Assembly: GCA_033064195.1 (NCBI GenBank)
Contig: JARBJD010000431.1
Location: 1 to 52,673, forward strand
DNA length: 52,673 nt
Origin: Blattamonas nauphoetae
Taxonomy: Eukaryota; Preaxostyla; Oxymonadida
Direction of reading: 5' to 3'
The notes beneath the pieces were generated by a model. The model did no database searches and was not told where the DNA came from. It worked only from the letters and a program-made list of their open reading frames with translations. The translations under genes were made by a program, and so were the position numbers. Each line of letters opens with the position of its first letter. Positions within the stretch are counted from its first letter, which is position 1. Below, piece after piece: positions 11,986 through 22,515 of this stretch.

Positions 11986-13916
11986 TTAAACGATATTAAA
12001 TTCATCAATGAACTCAGGTGATAAATCATCAATGGAAGCAGCATGATATTTTGTGTGTTGGATTGGAACGTACACTATTTCGGTAGACAGGTGAGTCCAT
12101 TCAGTAATCGCAACCACATTTCCGTGTTTGTATTCAATGAATTGTCCAACAAACTGAAACTGTCTTCGCTTCTTCTGAAACTTGGCTACAGTCTTGTCTA
12201 AATCAAGGTGGATCAACAGAATGTTTCCTGGTTTGTATCGCCAAAGCATCTGAGTTGTCTGCTGTCGTTGGATGTTCTTAATTGTTCTTCACAACTGGAG
12301 ATATACAATGCTTCGATTTCGATTGTTTTGTGCTTGCTGTGGAGTGAACTTGTTCCAGAATGCTCGATGTGGAGTCATGTTGTAGTATTCCACCATCTGA
12401 TTCATCATTGAATGATTTGCCATCTGTGTTGCATTGTCTTTAAATCCATCTCTGATTGTTCTGATCACTCGATCGACAATTTGTTGTGATTTGTGAATGG
12501 TGAACTTGTGAAATATGTACTAACCTTTGTTTCTTGAAGTACGTTGATGCTTCACCACTTGTCCATGCTGCTTCTCCATCACCTCGAATGTTGTTGACAT
12601 GAACTCCACGATGATTAATCAGATCATTGATTGCAGTCTTGATTTTGCTCCAAGATTTATCCAATACTGGAATCACAACAAGGAACTTGGATGTTGATGT
12701 TGATGGCAAAAAGGTAGATCTGAAGAACTGTTTTCGACGTTGGTGATTGGATGAACACAAGATCAATTTCCCAGGATCCAAACTTGGGAGAGAAGTAAGG
12801 TCTATCACACTTCTGTGGAACCTTTTGTCCGACGTCTCGTGGATTCCGTGATGTCTTTGGACATAAATTGCATCTTTGATCGAAACGGATATTGTATTTT
12901 AGTCACGACTTTGGAATCGTTGGTTGATCAATCATCAATGCCACTTCTTTTTCCTCCTTATTTTCCTCGGATGTGCAGTATCCCATCGGTGAACATATTC
13001 ATCGTACCATTCCTGAAATGATCTTCCACCAAACGGGATTTGTTTAGGATGTGCTAAAATGAACTCAGTTTCGTCATTTCCGAGAGTTCTGCTGACGTGA
13101 GAGAATAAACATATTTCGATTCAGTTTCTTTGATTCAACGATCTGTTTGTCTATGAATTGTTCCATTTTCTGTTGATTGTCCATCATTGAATTCTCTGCT
13201 TTGATTTGTTCCTCCTCTGAATTGTCCTTCTGTTGATGGTCAAAATAGCCTTTCACTTGTTCCAACATTCCCAGTACTTGCCTTGTCGTCTTGTTAAAGG
13301 CTTCGAACCCTCCTGAGGAGAGTTGGTTCGACCTTGTTGATCTCTCACATATGGCACAAAACCTTTGTCAATCTTCACAATTGTTGGTGGATCAGGTGAC
13401 TTGGGGATCAGTGGATCATCATCTTCAAACCTCATCTCTTTCATCGGGAATTCATATTCTGAACCAATTGATGTCGGGTTTCTCTTCTGTCCAGGAATGA
13501 TTGAGATTCCGGAGGTTCAATAGCAATTGGTTGTAGTTGTGTTGGAATGACGATTGCTGGTGGTTGATTAAAATGAATATTCTGTGCTTCCTGATAATAT
13601 CGTTGATATGCTCTGTATGCTTGTCTTGCATCGTTGTTACTGAGGATCCATCCGGTGAATTGTTTCACAAATCTTTGAACTACAATTTTTCCATCAGCAA
13701 TGTTTAAATCAGGAGGTAATTCTCCATTCAGCCAATCATTGAAGTATGTCTCATCATTTGCGTTGAATTCTCCATTGGAATCATTGACATGATAGGTTGG
13801 TAAACTTTGTGAAAACGTAAGTGACATTGTATATTTTGTCTTGGAATGGAACGTGTTGTCCAGGAGGTTCTTCACTATTCGATCAATTTGTGTTGAATTC
13901 AAAACGGTCTAGTCAT
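11986..13916 (-). pseudogene. M1 integrase (rve family), broken
   Basis: Runs from an ATG at 13916 to the end with SPEFIDEF. It matches the M4 and M2 integrases over the amino-terminal region, the rve core (VIPVLDKSWSKIKTAINDL) and the carboxy-terminal KPGNILLIHLDLDK segment. Broken in about six places. CTTTATTTTTGTTAAAA just before the ATG is the class I motif. Confidence 0.85.
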
Positions 13917-14709
13917 TTTTAACAAAAATAAAGTTTGTGTTTATTCAATAATATAATCAGTTGCTTTCAGTCCATGAATGAATGGAGGACATGATTCATT
14001 TCAAGTACGATTGCCTTCAGATGAATTCCACTGAGACTGAGTTTGCTGTTGTATTTTGGCTATCTCAAATCCATTGGAGTCATCGTCAGTATGAACTCTT
14101 CTCGTTTGAAAGTTCAAGGTTGTTGTCACTGTTTTTCTCTCCATTCAGGCACTTGACATAATCGTCACTTGTGATATTCGTTTTCTTCAGAGACACTTTG
14201 ATCTTGCATTTCTCATCGAGAGAGTAACACTTGGGTGCAAGATGATCATCTGTTCACCTTCCTTTCAATAGCTAATCCCAACAACTTCTTCTCATCATCA
14301 ACTCCCTTTCAGGATTGGGAAACCATTCATATTTGTGAGCATCATAGAATTCCTTGCCAGCAATCACGTGTTCAAATTGTTGATGAATTCCAGCATTTGG
14401 ATCTCCACTAATTGCCCAATACGCAGAGTCAGTATCTCCCTCACAGAAGTGAATCTTGTTCATGTCTAGGCACTTGTACATGAAATTGTAGATGAAATTC
14501 AGATACCAGAACTTGGCATTGTCGAGTGTGAATACTGCTTCTTGCAGACATGTTTTGCATGATGCTTTCTCTCTGTCTTCAATCACGATGTAGTTGTCCT
14601 CATTGATCTCTCTCGTTGCCACAAATCCTTTCATCATTTGTTTCAAGTATGTTCTCTTCTCATTGCAGATTGTGATTGAGTTGTACTTCTCAGTGTTCAT
14701 TCCATCATA

Positions 14710-16033
14710 TAGTACTAAAATAACCCGTGAAAGTAAAATAACCCGGCCCATTTTCGGAGGTGTTGAACCCATATCTCCAAATTACTCCGAACCCAAAATT
14801 TTTTGGGTCCCACTTTTTTTGTGTCCATCATCATCACGACTCCGGGAATTGTTTGAGGTGGAAATCGAACCTCCAAAATAGGATCCCTGGCTGGGGTCTC
14901 CTATTTAGGAGTCTGTTTTGGCCCTTTGGCTCCAAATAGGAGGTCCTTAACATTTAAGCTTAGAGGATCCAAACTTCCTGACCATATTCCTCCGCGCCTG
15001 TTTATGATTTTTTCTTTCTCGTTTGATTTCTGGTGGTTTGGGATGGTTTTCTTGAAATAACAATTTTGAAAAATGAAAACTCTGGGGGACCTGGGTGGAA
15101 ATGCATGGTCAAATGATTTGCCAGTATATTGCTTAGATTGTGAAAATTTGTTTTGATCATATCTCCACAACCAGACATAGTTCGGACATAAAGTTTTCAC
15201 CAATATGGATCTTTGTTGAGAATTATTTTTCGGAAAATTTTGAAAATTTTCGAAGACTTCCTAAACGGCGTTTTTTCACTTTTTCATAAATTTCATCAAT
15301 GATCATCCAACAGTTTTCTCAATGTCCGGTTGTTTCTGGATTTATTCCATGGATTCAATTCTTATTGTGTTAACATCGTTTTGAACGAATTTGAAGAATA
15401 TTTGATAATCGGACGAACTGCTTGCGAAGAAAATCAAAAGGCGAAAAAGCAACCCAAAATTATCTCAACTACTGCAAGGGGATTTTTTCAAAATTTTCCG
15501 AAAAAATAATTCTCAACAAAAGATCCATATTGGTGAAAACTTTATGTCCGAACTATGTCTGGTTGTGGAGATATGATCAAAACAAATTTTCACAATCCTA
15601 AGCTATACTGGCAAATCAGTATTTGACCATGCATTTCCACCCAGGTCCCCCAGGATTTTTCATTTTTCAAAATTGTTATTTCAAGAGAAAACCATCCCAA
15701 ACCACCAGAAATCAAACGAGAAAGAAAAATCATAAACAGGCGCGGAGGAATATGGTCAGGAAGTTTGGATCCTCTAAGCTTAAATGTTAAGGACCTCCTA
15801 TTTTGGAGCCAAAAAAGGGGCCAAAACAGACTCCTAAATAGGAGACCCCAGCCAGGGATCCTATTTTGGAGGTTCGATTTCCACCTCAAACAATTCCCGG
15901 AGTCGTGATGATGATGGACACAAAAAAAGTGGGACCCAAAAAATTTTGGGTTCGGAGTAATTTGGAGATATGGGTTCAACACCTCCGAAAATGGGCCGGG
16001 TTATTTTACTTTCACGGGTTATTTTACAACTAT
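14710..16033. mobile_element. Foldback DNA element (long-TIR MITE, TA target copy)
   Basis: The two arms (about 14710-15240 and 15500-16033) are near-perfect inverted copies of ~530 bases around a ~260-base centre. Ends read TAGTACTAAAATAACCCG and, inverted, TAGTTGTAAAATAACCCG. TA at 14708-14709 and 16034-16035 flanks it. The uninterrupted site CATCATATCCG is visible in the M2 polB copy near 2300. The TA duplication suggests mobilisation by a Tc1/mariner-like transposase, but none is encoded; open frames inside lie in the palindromic arms and are not genes. Confidence 0.88.
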
Positions 16034-16849
16034 ATCCGTAGCTGCCATTCAAATTGGTCTTACAGAACTGTTCCTTTCCTTTGTTTCCAACCTTCATTGC
16101 TTCTATTCTATCATTCATGAATGAGGTCACAAATGGTTCAAATCCAGCATGTCTCGAAAAGACCATCACACTCTTAATATCATCAATAATGAAGTGGCAG
16201 TAGTCAATGAGGAACCAGAGATAGTATGTCGAAAAGAACATATACTGATCGTGTGTGCTCAAGAGTTGAGTCAGCTTTCTTTGTTTGTCATCAGTCTTCA
16301 ATCCATGTTTCTTCATCAACGAATAGGTCTTTTCTCCAATGTTCTTCTGTCGTATTGACAATGATGTTTCTGAAGATTGCGGGAAGTTAATGAAATCATT
16401 TATGTACTTTTCATCAATATGTCCCTTCAATTCAGCAACAAACAATGTCTTCTGATTCTTGTTCTCGATGATCTCGCGACATTCTTTATCTCCTGTTGCA
16501 GTGTACAAACATCTTCCTGGCATGTACATTCTGTGTCCGGTGTATGGATTGTTCTTGTTCTTGATTGATGAGAATGCACTTGGGTAGAGAGAGTTGAAAT
16601 CAACACCGCAGACATGAGTCATTATGTGTTCTGTATCTATTGATTTGACTTGTCCGTCTTCGAACTTGAAGTGATTGATTGGAGTCAAGTCTTTGATATT
16701 CTGTCGATGTTGAACATTCGATAATCCACCAGTCACTGCTGCTCTCAACTTGTGATATGTTTGCTCATGTGTCAGAGTCATTGGGAGAGATTTCCAGATG
16801 CAGTACTTCTTCAGTTGAATTCTCAATCTTGTGAGATGTTCATCTTTGT

Positions 16850-17000
16850 CTGACTTGTAAGTGTTGCAGTAATCACAGCAGATCTTCACGTTCTCTTTTG
16901 AATGTCCTTTCGAATTGTCGATTCTATCAAGTGTTGGTCGAACTGCTTGTGTGAAGTGGCACTTGCAGATGTAGCACACTTTCTTGCATTGTTGAATAAA
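16850..17000 (-). other. HNH-like zinc-binding insert within M1 polB
   Basis: Inside the PolB frame the segment CYICKCHF...LDRIDNSKGH...NVKICCDYCNTYK follows the HNH (His-Me finger) layout: a CxxC pair, a central DRID...GHxxxN and a CxxC/N before a lysine. It is also present in M2 (about 3110-3240). It is in frame with polymerase sequence on both sides, so it is a domain rather than a separate gene. Whether it cuts DNA or only binds zinc is not known. Confidence 0.65.
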
Positions 17001-19702
17001 CCACTCATAGTCTGCTTCATTGACGTTTTTGTTAGTATTGCGATGAGCTTTCTGGTCTTGATATCTGTATCCTTCAACTTTGTATTTCCAGTATTGTTTG
17101 GTGATCTTGATTGGTCCAGATTCGTCACATTCGTTGTAGTCAGCATCAATATCAAAGTCCTTGTAGGCACAAGCATACTTGATTGCAGAAGCATTTGCTG
17201 ACAGTGAGAGATTGTGCAGCATATCCACTTTGTATTGGAAGTTCAGATCAATCAGATTGTCCAGTGGTGCAATCATGCATTCGACGTCTCTTATGTTGTA
17301 GAACTTCAGATATTCCCATCTATTCTTGAATCCTTGCTTGTTCCAATCATCAAGGTACATTTGGTAGTCAGTGTCGGACATTTCACTCATTGTTCAGACT
17401 GGAATAGAATTCATATTTGGAGAAAGGTTCTTGTTTGCTCAGCACTGTATCGTAGTCTGATGAATCAAATGATTCGTAAGCAAAGAATGATTTCTGAAGT
17501 GTGGTGTTTCCTCCAAAGGCTTTGACAGCATTATCCAAAGTCATTGGTCCAGTGTACGACATCATGTCAATGAACCGAAGTACTTGTTGAGTTTTCTCGT
17601 GTCTGATCAATACTTGTTTGTACTTTGTTGTGGATCCAAGGAAGCTCACCACTTTCCAATCCTTATCAACGAGATCACGAAAGATGAGATTGATGTCGAA
17701 TCTGGAACTGTTGAATCCAATGACACTGACTTCATTCTGTGAGGGAATTTCTGGATCTTCATAGTAGTTGTTCTCTCGTACAGTTTCTGCATTTTTGAAG
17801 AGTTCTCGGATCCATTGCTTCACAAAGTCCTTTCCATCTCGAAGATCAAAGTATATTGACTTCACTCCTGATTTTGTCTTAATTGCTGATGCAACAGAGA
17901 GAGGCTTCAAGTGTGAGATCAACTGTGTGTTGTCATCAGAGAACAAGTTGTCAAGAATAAGATCTTCCATTGTTTCAAAGTCATAAGTGATGTAGTACTG
18001 TGTTGGTTTGAATTCGTCTTGTCTCTTGTGTGCCATCAGATATTCATTTGTTCTGTTGTTGAGTATGTGTGGAACGTATGGTCTTGGTGTTCGATCAAGT
18101 GCAATCTTCTTCACATGTTTTCCATCAAGTTCTTTACAATCAGTAAGATGCTTCTCATAATCTCTCGAGAAGTGTGAATCTTTCACTTGGAATCCTCTTG
18201 ATTGACAATATGGACAGAGTTTATAACCAGTGAGTTTCTCAGGATCTGAAATGAACATTACATGAACGAGAGTTGGTGTGAGAGGAATCATGAGTATTGG
18301 AACAACTAGTGCATCATCATTTTCGTTGACATACGACTGACTGAGGAAGTATCGTTTCTTGTCTTCATCATATTCATAAATGTGAACTGTAATGTTTAGT
18401 ATTTTCATTGTTTCTTCCATGTCAGATGCAATGTCAAATCCAGGATGTGTATGAAGATGTGGTGTCAATTGATGGGATGTGAGATGGGTTAGATTCTTGC
18501 AGACTGCAAACAGACGGTGTGCTTCAGCATTTCTGGTTTTCGGTGGAATTTTATTCCCTGGTGTGTCTGGGAGTGTTTTGTGAGAAACAGCTTGAAAGAA
18601 ACAGATGTTGTAAGGTGAATCAACGTATTTTATGTTGTGTTTTTTTATGTGTTCTGTAAGAATAGCGTTCGCTTTTCCAGCAACTGGGAATCTGTAAACA
18701 GCAACCAGAATTGAATGAAAAGCAATGAACATTGTCTTTGTGTCCATCAGAGTTCTCTCTTGTGATTCTTTGATAAGATTGATCGCATATTTTGAATAGT
18801 CATTGATGTCTGCTTCACTTCTAATCACTGTTGGGAAACTCTTCGAAGTATTTTCTAATTCTGGTCTGAAATCCTTGTATATAGTCTCATCTCTGTCTTT
18901 TCTTTCAACGATCTTACCAAAATCAATGCTGATCTTGAATGGATGATCCTTCTCTTTTTCATACACTGCTTTGATGAAGGTTGTGATTTCTTCAATGGTC
19001 TTCAGATGATTGTGGAAGTACAACTGATATGGCTTTCCATTTTCACTCACTTTCTCGATCTCATTCTTTTTGAATTTCCTTCGTGCATTCGTCAGACATT
19101 CATTAAAGGCAAGTTTGTTTCGTGGTTCAGCGAGCAAGATGCATTGATCAAAACCATCAAAATGCTTCACTTTTCTTGATTCCATCTGTTCATTTTTCTT
19201 CTGAATGATCAACAGATTCTTCATCCAGTGATTCATCAGCTTCTCTTCAATCGATTTCAGTTTCCTAGTGATCTTGAACACTTGCTTTTTCAAATCATCT
19301 TTGTTAACTCTTGGATTTGCTTTCATCTTTTGGATACTTGCTTTCATTTCTTCATCAATCCTATTGTGTTCATGCTGATCTTCAGACGTCATCAGTCGCT
19401 GGTTTTCTACTTTGCTCAGAAATGTTGAAAGAGTCTCGCCAGGAGGTGACTGAAGATATCCGACGTCTGGATTCTTAAGCATGGACATGAGATATGCGTT
19501 CTGATGTGCGTAGTTTCTGCTGTTTGGATCATATTGACGATCTTGACCATATTTATCCTTGAATTCAAAGGTGGTGTCGGGAAATAGCTGTTTGAGTTTT
19601 GTGATGGCAGATACTACAGAGTTCAAAGGAGTTTGCATTTTAAACAGATTAAAAAAACAGAAAAGAAAAAAAGTTTAGCATTCATTCTGTGTTGTTGGGA
19701 AA

Positions 19703-20610
19703 TTACAAGAACTGCATCAATACACATGAGTTATGTAATCTGACAGCTTTGAACAAAGAACTAATGACAGATGCTAATTTTGAATAACTATTGACTGTCC
19801 AAAAGTGGCCCAGGTGGCCTAGGTGGATCGCAAAATTAAATTGGTTTTTATTTTTGGGAGGTCCACAGGTCCACAGGTCCACAAGTCCACAGGAGCTCAG
19901 AATTGCTCTCAAATTGATGATTCTATACAGCAGTTCTCTTCTGTTTTATTAATGACCTAAGTCAAATGGAGAAAATTGTAGCATCAAAATAGAAAGTCCA
20001 CAATACATATACTTGATGTGCTACGACAGCAATGAGCAAAGAACTAATGTCTGATGATGATTTTGAAGAACTATTGACTGTCCAAAAGTGGCCCAGGTGG
20101 CCTAGGTGGATCGCAAAATTAAATTGGTTTTTATTTTTGGGAGGTCCACAGGTCCACAGGTCCACAAGTCCACAGGAGCTCAGAATTGCTCTCAAATTGA
20201 TGATTCTATACAGCAGTTCTCTTCTGTTTTATTAATGACCTAAGTCAAATGGAGAAAATTGTAGCATCAAAATAGAAAGTCCACAATACATATACTTGAT
20301 GTGCTACGACAGCTTTGAACAAAGAACTAATGACAGATGCTAATTTTGAATAACTATTGACTGTCCAAAAGTGGCCCAGGTGGCCTAGGTGGATCGCAAA
20401 ATTAAATTGGTTTTTATTTTTGGGAGGTCCACAGGTCCACAGGTCCACAAGTCCACAGGAGCTCAGAATTGCTCTCAAATTGATGATTCTATACAGCAGT
20501 TCTCTTCTGTTTTATTAATGACCTAAGTCAAATGGAGAAAATTGTAGCATCAAAATAGAAAGTCCACAATACATATACTTGATGTAATATGACAGCTTTG
20601 AGCATAAAAG
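19703..20610. repeat. 284-bp tandem repeat, about three units, each with a cassette
   Basis: Units of 284 bp repeat almost identically; for example GAGCTCAGAATTGCTCTC begins at about 19891, 20175 and 20459. Each unit holds one GTCCAC/CCAGGTGG cassette (about 19799, 20082, 20365) and a unique-looking half with TTCTCTTCTGTTTTATTAATG. The array lies between the polB start and the two-module gene. Open frames reading LVDLWTCGP come from the GTCCAC repeats and are not genes. Confidence 0.9.
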
Positions 20611-20644
20611 AAAAACCCACAACGAACAGTTTATTTATTTCTCA

Positions 20645-20745
20645 CTAGATTGTGGACTTGTGGACCTGTGGACCTGTGGACCTCCCAAAAATAAAAACCA
20701 ATTTAATTTCGCGATCCACCTGGGCCACCTGGTCCAGTCAATCGC
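20645..20745 (-). repeat. GTCCAC/CCAGGTGG cassette, inverted (M1 subterminal)
   Basis: Same cassette as in the tandem array but on the other strand, facing it, so the two could pair. The rest of 20610-20874 has no gene. Confidence 0.8.
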
Positions 20746-20874
20746 CATTAGAATCCACCAATGAAATCCAACACCTATTCATCAACCACAACATCCACAA
20801 TCTCCAATGTCAGAATCCTTTTTGTCTCTCAGTTATTCTAGTTCAAGCAATGTGTGCAAAAATAAATGGTCAAA

Positions 20875-21480
20875 TTATTCCTCAACTTTAGAGCTGTTTG
20901 TTTTGCCTCTTAGGTGTGGTTTTCTCTTTGCTTTAAACCATTCATCAAGTCTCACTTTGTAAACTTTATCCTCTCCAACAACCCGATAGTGAAAAGGAAC
21001 CATTACTTTCTGGTACTCACCAACGAGTTCACAATTGTATTTTCTCAATTCGTTTTCAACAAATGATTGAGTGTAGTGTTTGCGCTTCATCTCGTGTGTT
21101 CTGACTCCTTTCATCCAGTCTGCAGGCTTTATTCTCCATTCAACTCCTTCATGAAGATATCTCACCACAGACTCTGATCTTTTGTATTCATCAACAAGTT
21201 CACAATTCTCACTGTGTAGGGACTCAATGAACTTCTCTTTCGTGCAACAATCATCAAAGCGATGATAAAGAGTAGGATTGAGATGCGGTCGTGCTCCTTT
21301 AACGAATGATGTGATGTATACTTGATAAATGTCATCTGGTTTATCTTCAGTTGTATATTCAAAAGTTCCCTGTGTCAGATATGATGTTCCACGACGATTC
21401 AGAACAGGTTCAGTGATCAGAATTAAGTGTTCATTATTTAGGATGTCAATTAGTTTGCTTGGTGTTAAGAGGTTTGTCAT
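20875..21480 (-). CDS. Two-module small protein of M1 (possible nucleic-acid binding)
   Basis: A 201-residue open frame starting MTNLLTPSKLIDILNNEHL. It contains two similar ~45-residue modules of the form FIES..SENCELVDEYK....VRYLHEGVEWR...DW (about residues 75-120) and FVENELRKYNCELVGEYQK....HYRVVGEDKVYKVRLDEWF (about 140-190). The pattern resembles the short repeated modules found beside HNH and homing-type proteins in phages and large viruses (L..GYEL..EY....i.y.c..GH.w), without their cysteines. The carboxy end is basic. It lies between the cassette zone and the terminal repeat and has the class II TTTTTTAATTAGTATAAA motif upstream, like polB. A role in replication or early regulation is inference. 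It looks whole and is nearly identical to the M2 copy. Confidence 0.75.
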   Translation of the reverse strand: MTNLLTPSKLIDILNNEHLILITEPVLNRRGTSYLTQGTFEYTTEDKPDDIYQVYITSFVKGARPHLNPTLYHRFDDCCTKEKFIESLHSENCELVDEYKRSESVVRYLHEGVEWRIKPADWMKGVRTHEMKRKHYTQSFVENELRKYNCELVGEYQKVMVPFHYRVVGEDKVYKVRLDEWFKAKRKPHLRGKTNSSKVEE

Positions 21481-21574
21481 TTTATACTAATTAAAAAATT
21501 GAAAAATAAAAAAAAGTTTAACGTTAATTCTTGAAGTCCATGAATTCAACAAAGCAAAAATAACCGTCGAGAAG

Positions 21575-21850
21575 TTCCTTCCCACGTTCGTACGAGCTTC
21601 CTATAGACACCCCGATACTCCTTTGGGGATCGTTCTATCGCGATCCTTCTAAATGACTGCTGCTGGCGAAGTCCTTGAAGGGTTAAGTCTTGGGTGGGCA
21701 TGATTTACGGGCACATCTAAGTGCTGCCAACATGAACCCCGGGGACAATCTTTCGATCATCCGTCTCCAATCCAACCTCCAAATCGTTCTGCGCATCAGT
21801 CACCAGGGCACCATTTTGCCTGAGTATCTTGGAACATTACGTCGAAAGCT
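21575..21850. other. GC-richer conserved block, M1 right copy
   Basis: Inverted copy of 4125-4400, very well conserved, including CGTTCGTACGAG and GGGTGGGCATGATTTACGGG. No rRNA, tRNA or protein match is recognised. Confidence 0.5.
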
Positions 21851-22189
21851 CAATACTTGAACTTGGCCAACAACTCCTCTTCATATACAAATTAAAAAAT
21901 CAGAAAGTTAAAAAAGTTTAACGTTTATTTTTGGACTACCCATAACTTCGGAAATACTTCTCAGATCACACGAAACACGTCGTATATAAACACGTCAGAC
22001 CGATATTAGCCTTGTCAGAACAATTTTGGATGATCGCAAAAATTAAGGTAAATTTTGAAAAATTCATTTTTTAATAGTCATAAATAAGAGTGAAAAAAGT
22101 GAAAAAATAAACTGTGACCAAAACAATCCACGGATGGTCCCGATGCATGGGGAGGTAGTGCACGTCATTCTGGTGCATTCTGAGCATGC

Positions 22190-22290
22190 CCCTGCTCCGT
22201 GGACTTGTGGACCTGTGGACCCGTGGACCTCCAAAAATAAAAAACCAATTTGATTTCGCGATCCACCTGGGCCACCTGGTCCAGTCAATT
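22190..22290 (-). repeat. GTCCAC/CCAGGTGG cassette (M1 right end)
   Basis: Inverted partner of the cassette at 3560-3650 in the left terminal repeat. Confidence 0.8.
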
Positions 22291-22509
22291 GGATTGATGT
22301 ACAACATCGACATGATCGTGCCGATTGATTTGACCCTAAATCGTCTGCAATCCATTTTTGGAGCTCATTTTATCAAAATAAAGTAAGAATCAGGTCCAAA
22401 ATTCATCAAAATCGAAAGGTCAGGAAATGTATGTTTTTGAGGTTGAAATTCATTTATTCCGTGTTATTGGCGATCTAGATAGGTATCGATTTTCGCCATC
22501 TATACTACT

Positions 22510-22515
22510 CAACTT
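22510..22515. repeat. Right target site duplication of M1 (CAACTT)
   Basis: Direct copy of 3331-3336. The polB reading of M2 resumes immediately after it. Confidence 0.95.

Larger units (their letters stand above)
13941..19638 (-). pseudogene. M1 protein-primed DNA polymerase B, interrupted by a foldback element
   Basis: Family B polymerase of the protein-primed (DNA_pol_B_2) type, which copies linear DNA from a terminal protein. From the amino end it shows a region with NICFFQAVS (about 18600), resembling the OTU-like cysteine protease start often found in Maverick polymerases; a CPYC...H...C zinc-finger-like segment (about 18215); exonuclease motifs YDFETM (about 17985) and FNSSRFDINL (about 17700); an HNH-like insert (16850-17000); palm motif DFNSLYPSA (about 16590); KTNLNGSYGY; and GDTDSAYWAI (about 14430). 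The amino-terminal ~750 codons read open. A 1.3-kb foldback element (14710-16033) splits the gene, and there are one to three further breaks. Class II motif TTTTTTTAATCTGTTTAAA precedes the ATG. Confidence 0.92.
3337..22509. mobile_element. Maverick/Polinton copy M1 (nested in polB of M2)
   Basis: Both ends are visible: AGTAGTATAGATGGCG at 3337 and its reverse complement ending at 22509, flanked by the 6-bp direct repeat CAACTT (3331-3336 and 22510-22515). Length 19,173 bp, a 6-bp target duplication and AG...CT tips are standard for the family. Contents in order: terminal repeat, small capsid candidate, two large capsid genes, two MAPG proteins, two unknown proteins, ATPase, coiled-coil protein, integrase, polB, cassette repeats, two-module protein, terminal repeat. 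The virion and integrase genes are broken in some 25 or more places in total. The polB amino-terminal part and module protein look open. A foldback DNA element is inserted in its polB. Confidence 0.95.
21558..22509. repeat. M1 right terminal inverted repeat (type A)
   Basis: Inverted match of 3337-4415, ending in CTATACTACT. It holds the GC-richer block (about 21575-21850), one AT-rich unit and one inverted cassette (about 22195-22290). It is shorter than the left copy by about one 130-bp unit. No gene is evident. Confidence 0.9.

Noticed and set aside
14901-15982. Open frames within the foldback element
   Set aside because: They lie in the inverted arms and mirror each other; no transposase motif is present.
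16850-17000. Intein or separate homing endonuclease gene in polB
   Set aside because: No splicing-junction residues or separate start and stop are seen; the HNH-like text is short and in frame, and it is in both copies.
19703-20610. Regularly spaced repeats suggesting a CRISPR array
   Set aside because: The unit is 284 bp and nearly identical throughout, with no short repeat plus variable spacer pattern, and it lies inside a eukaryotic Maverick.
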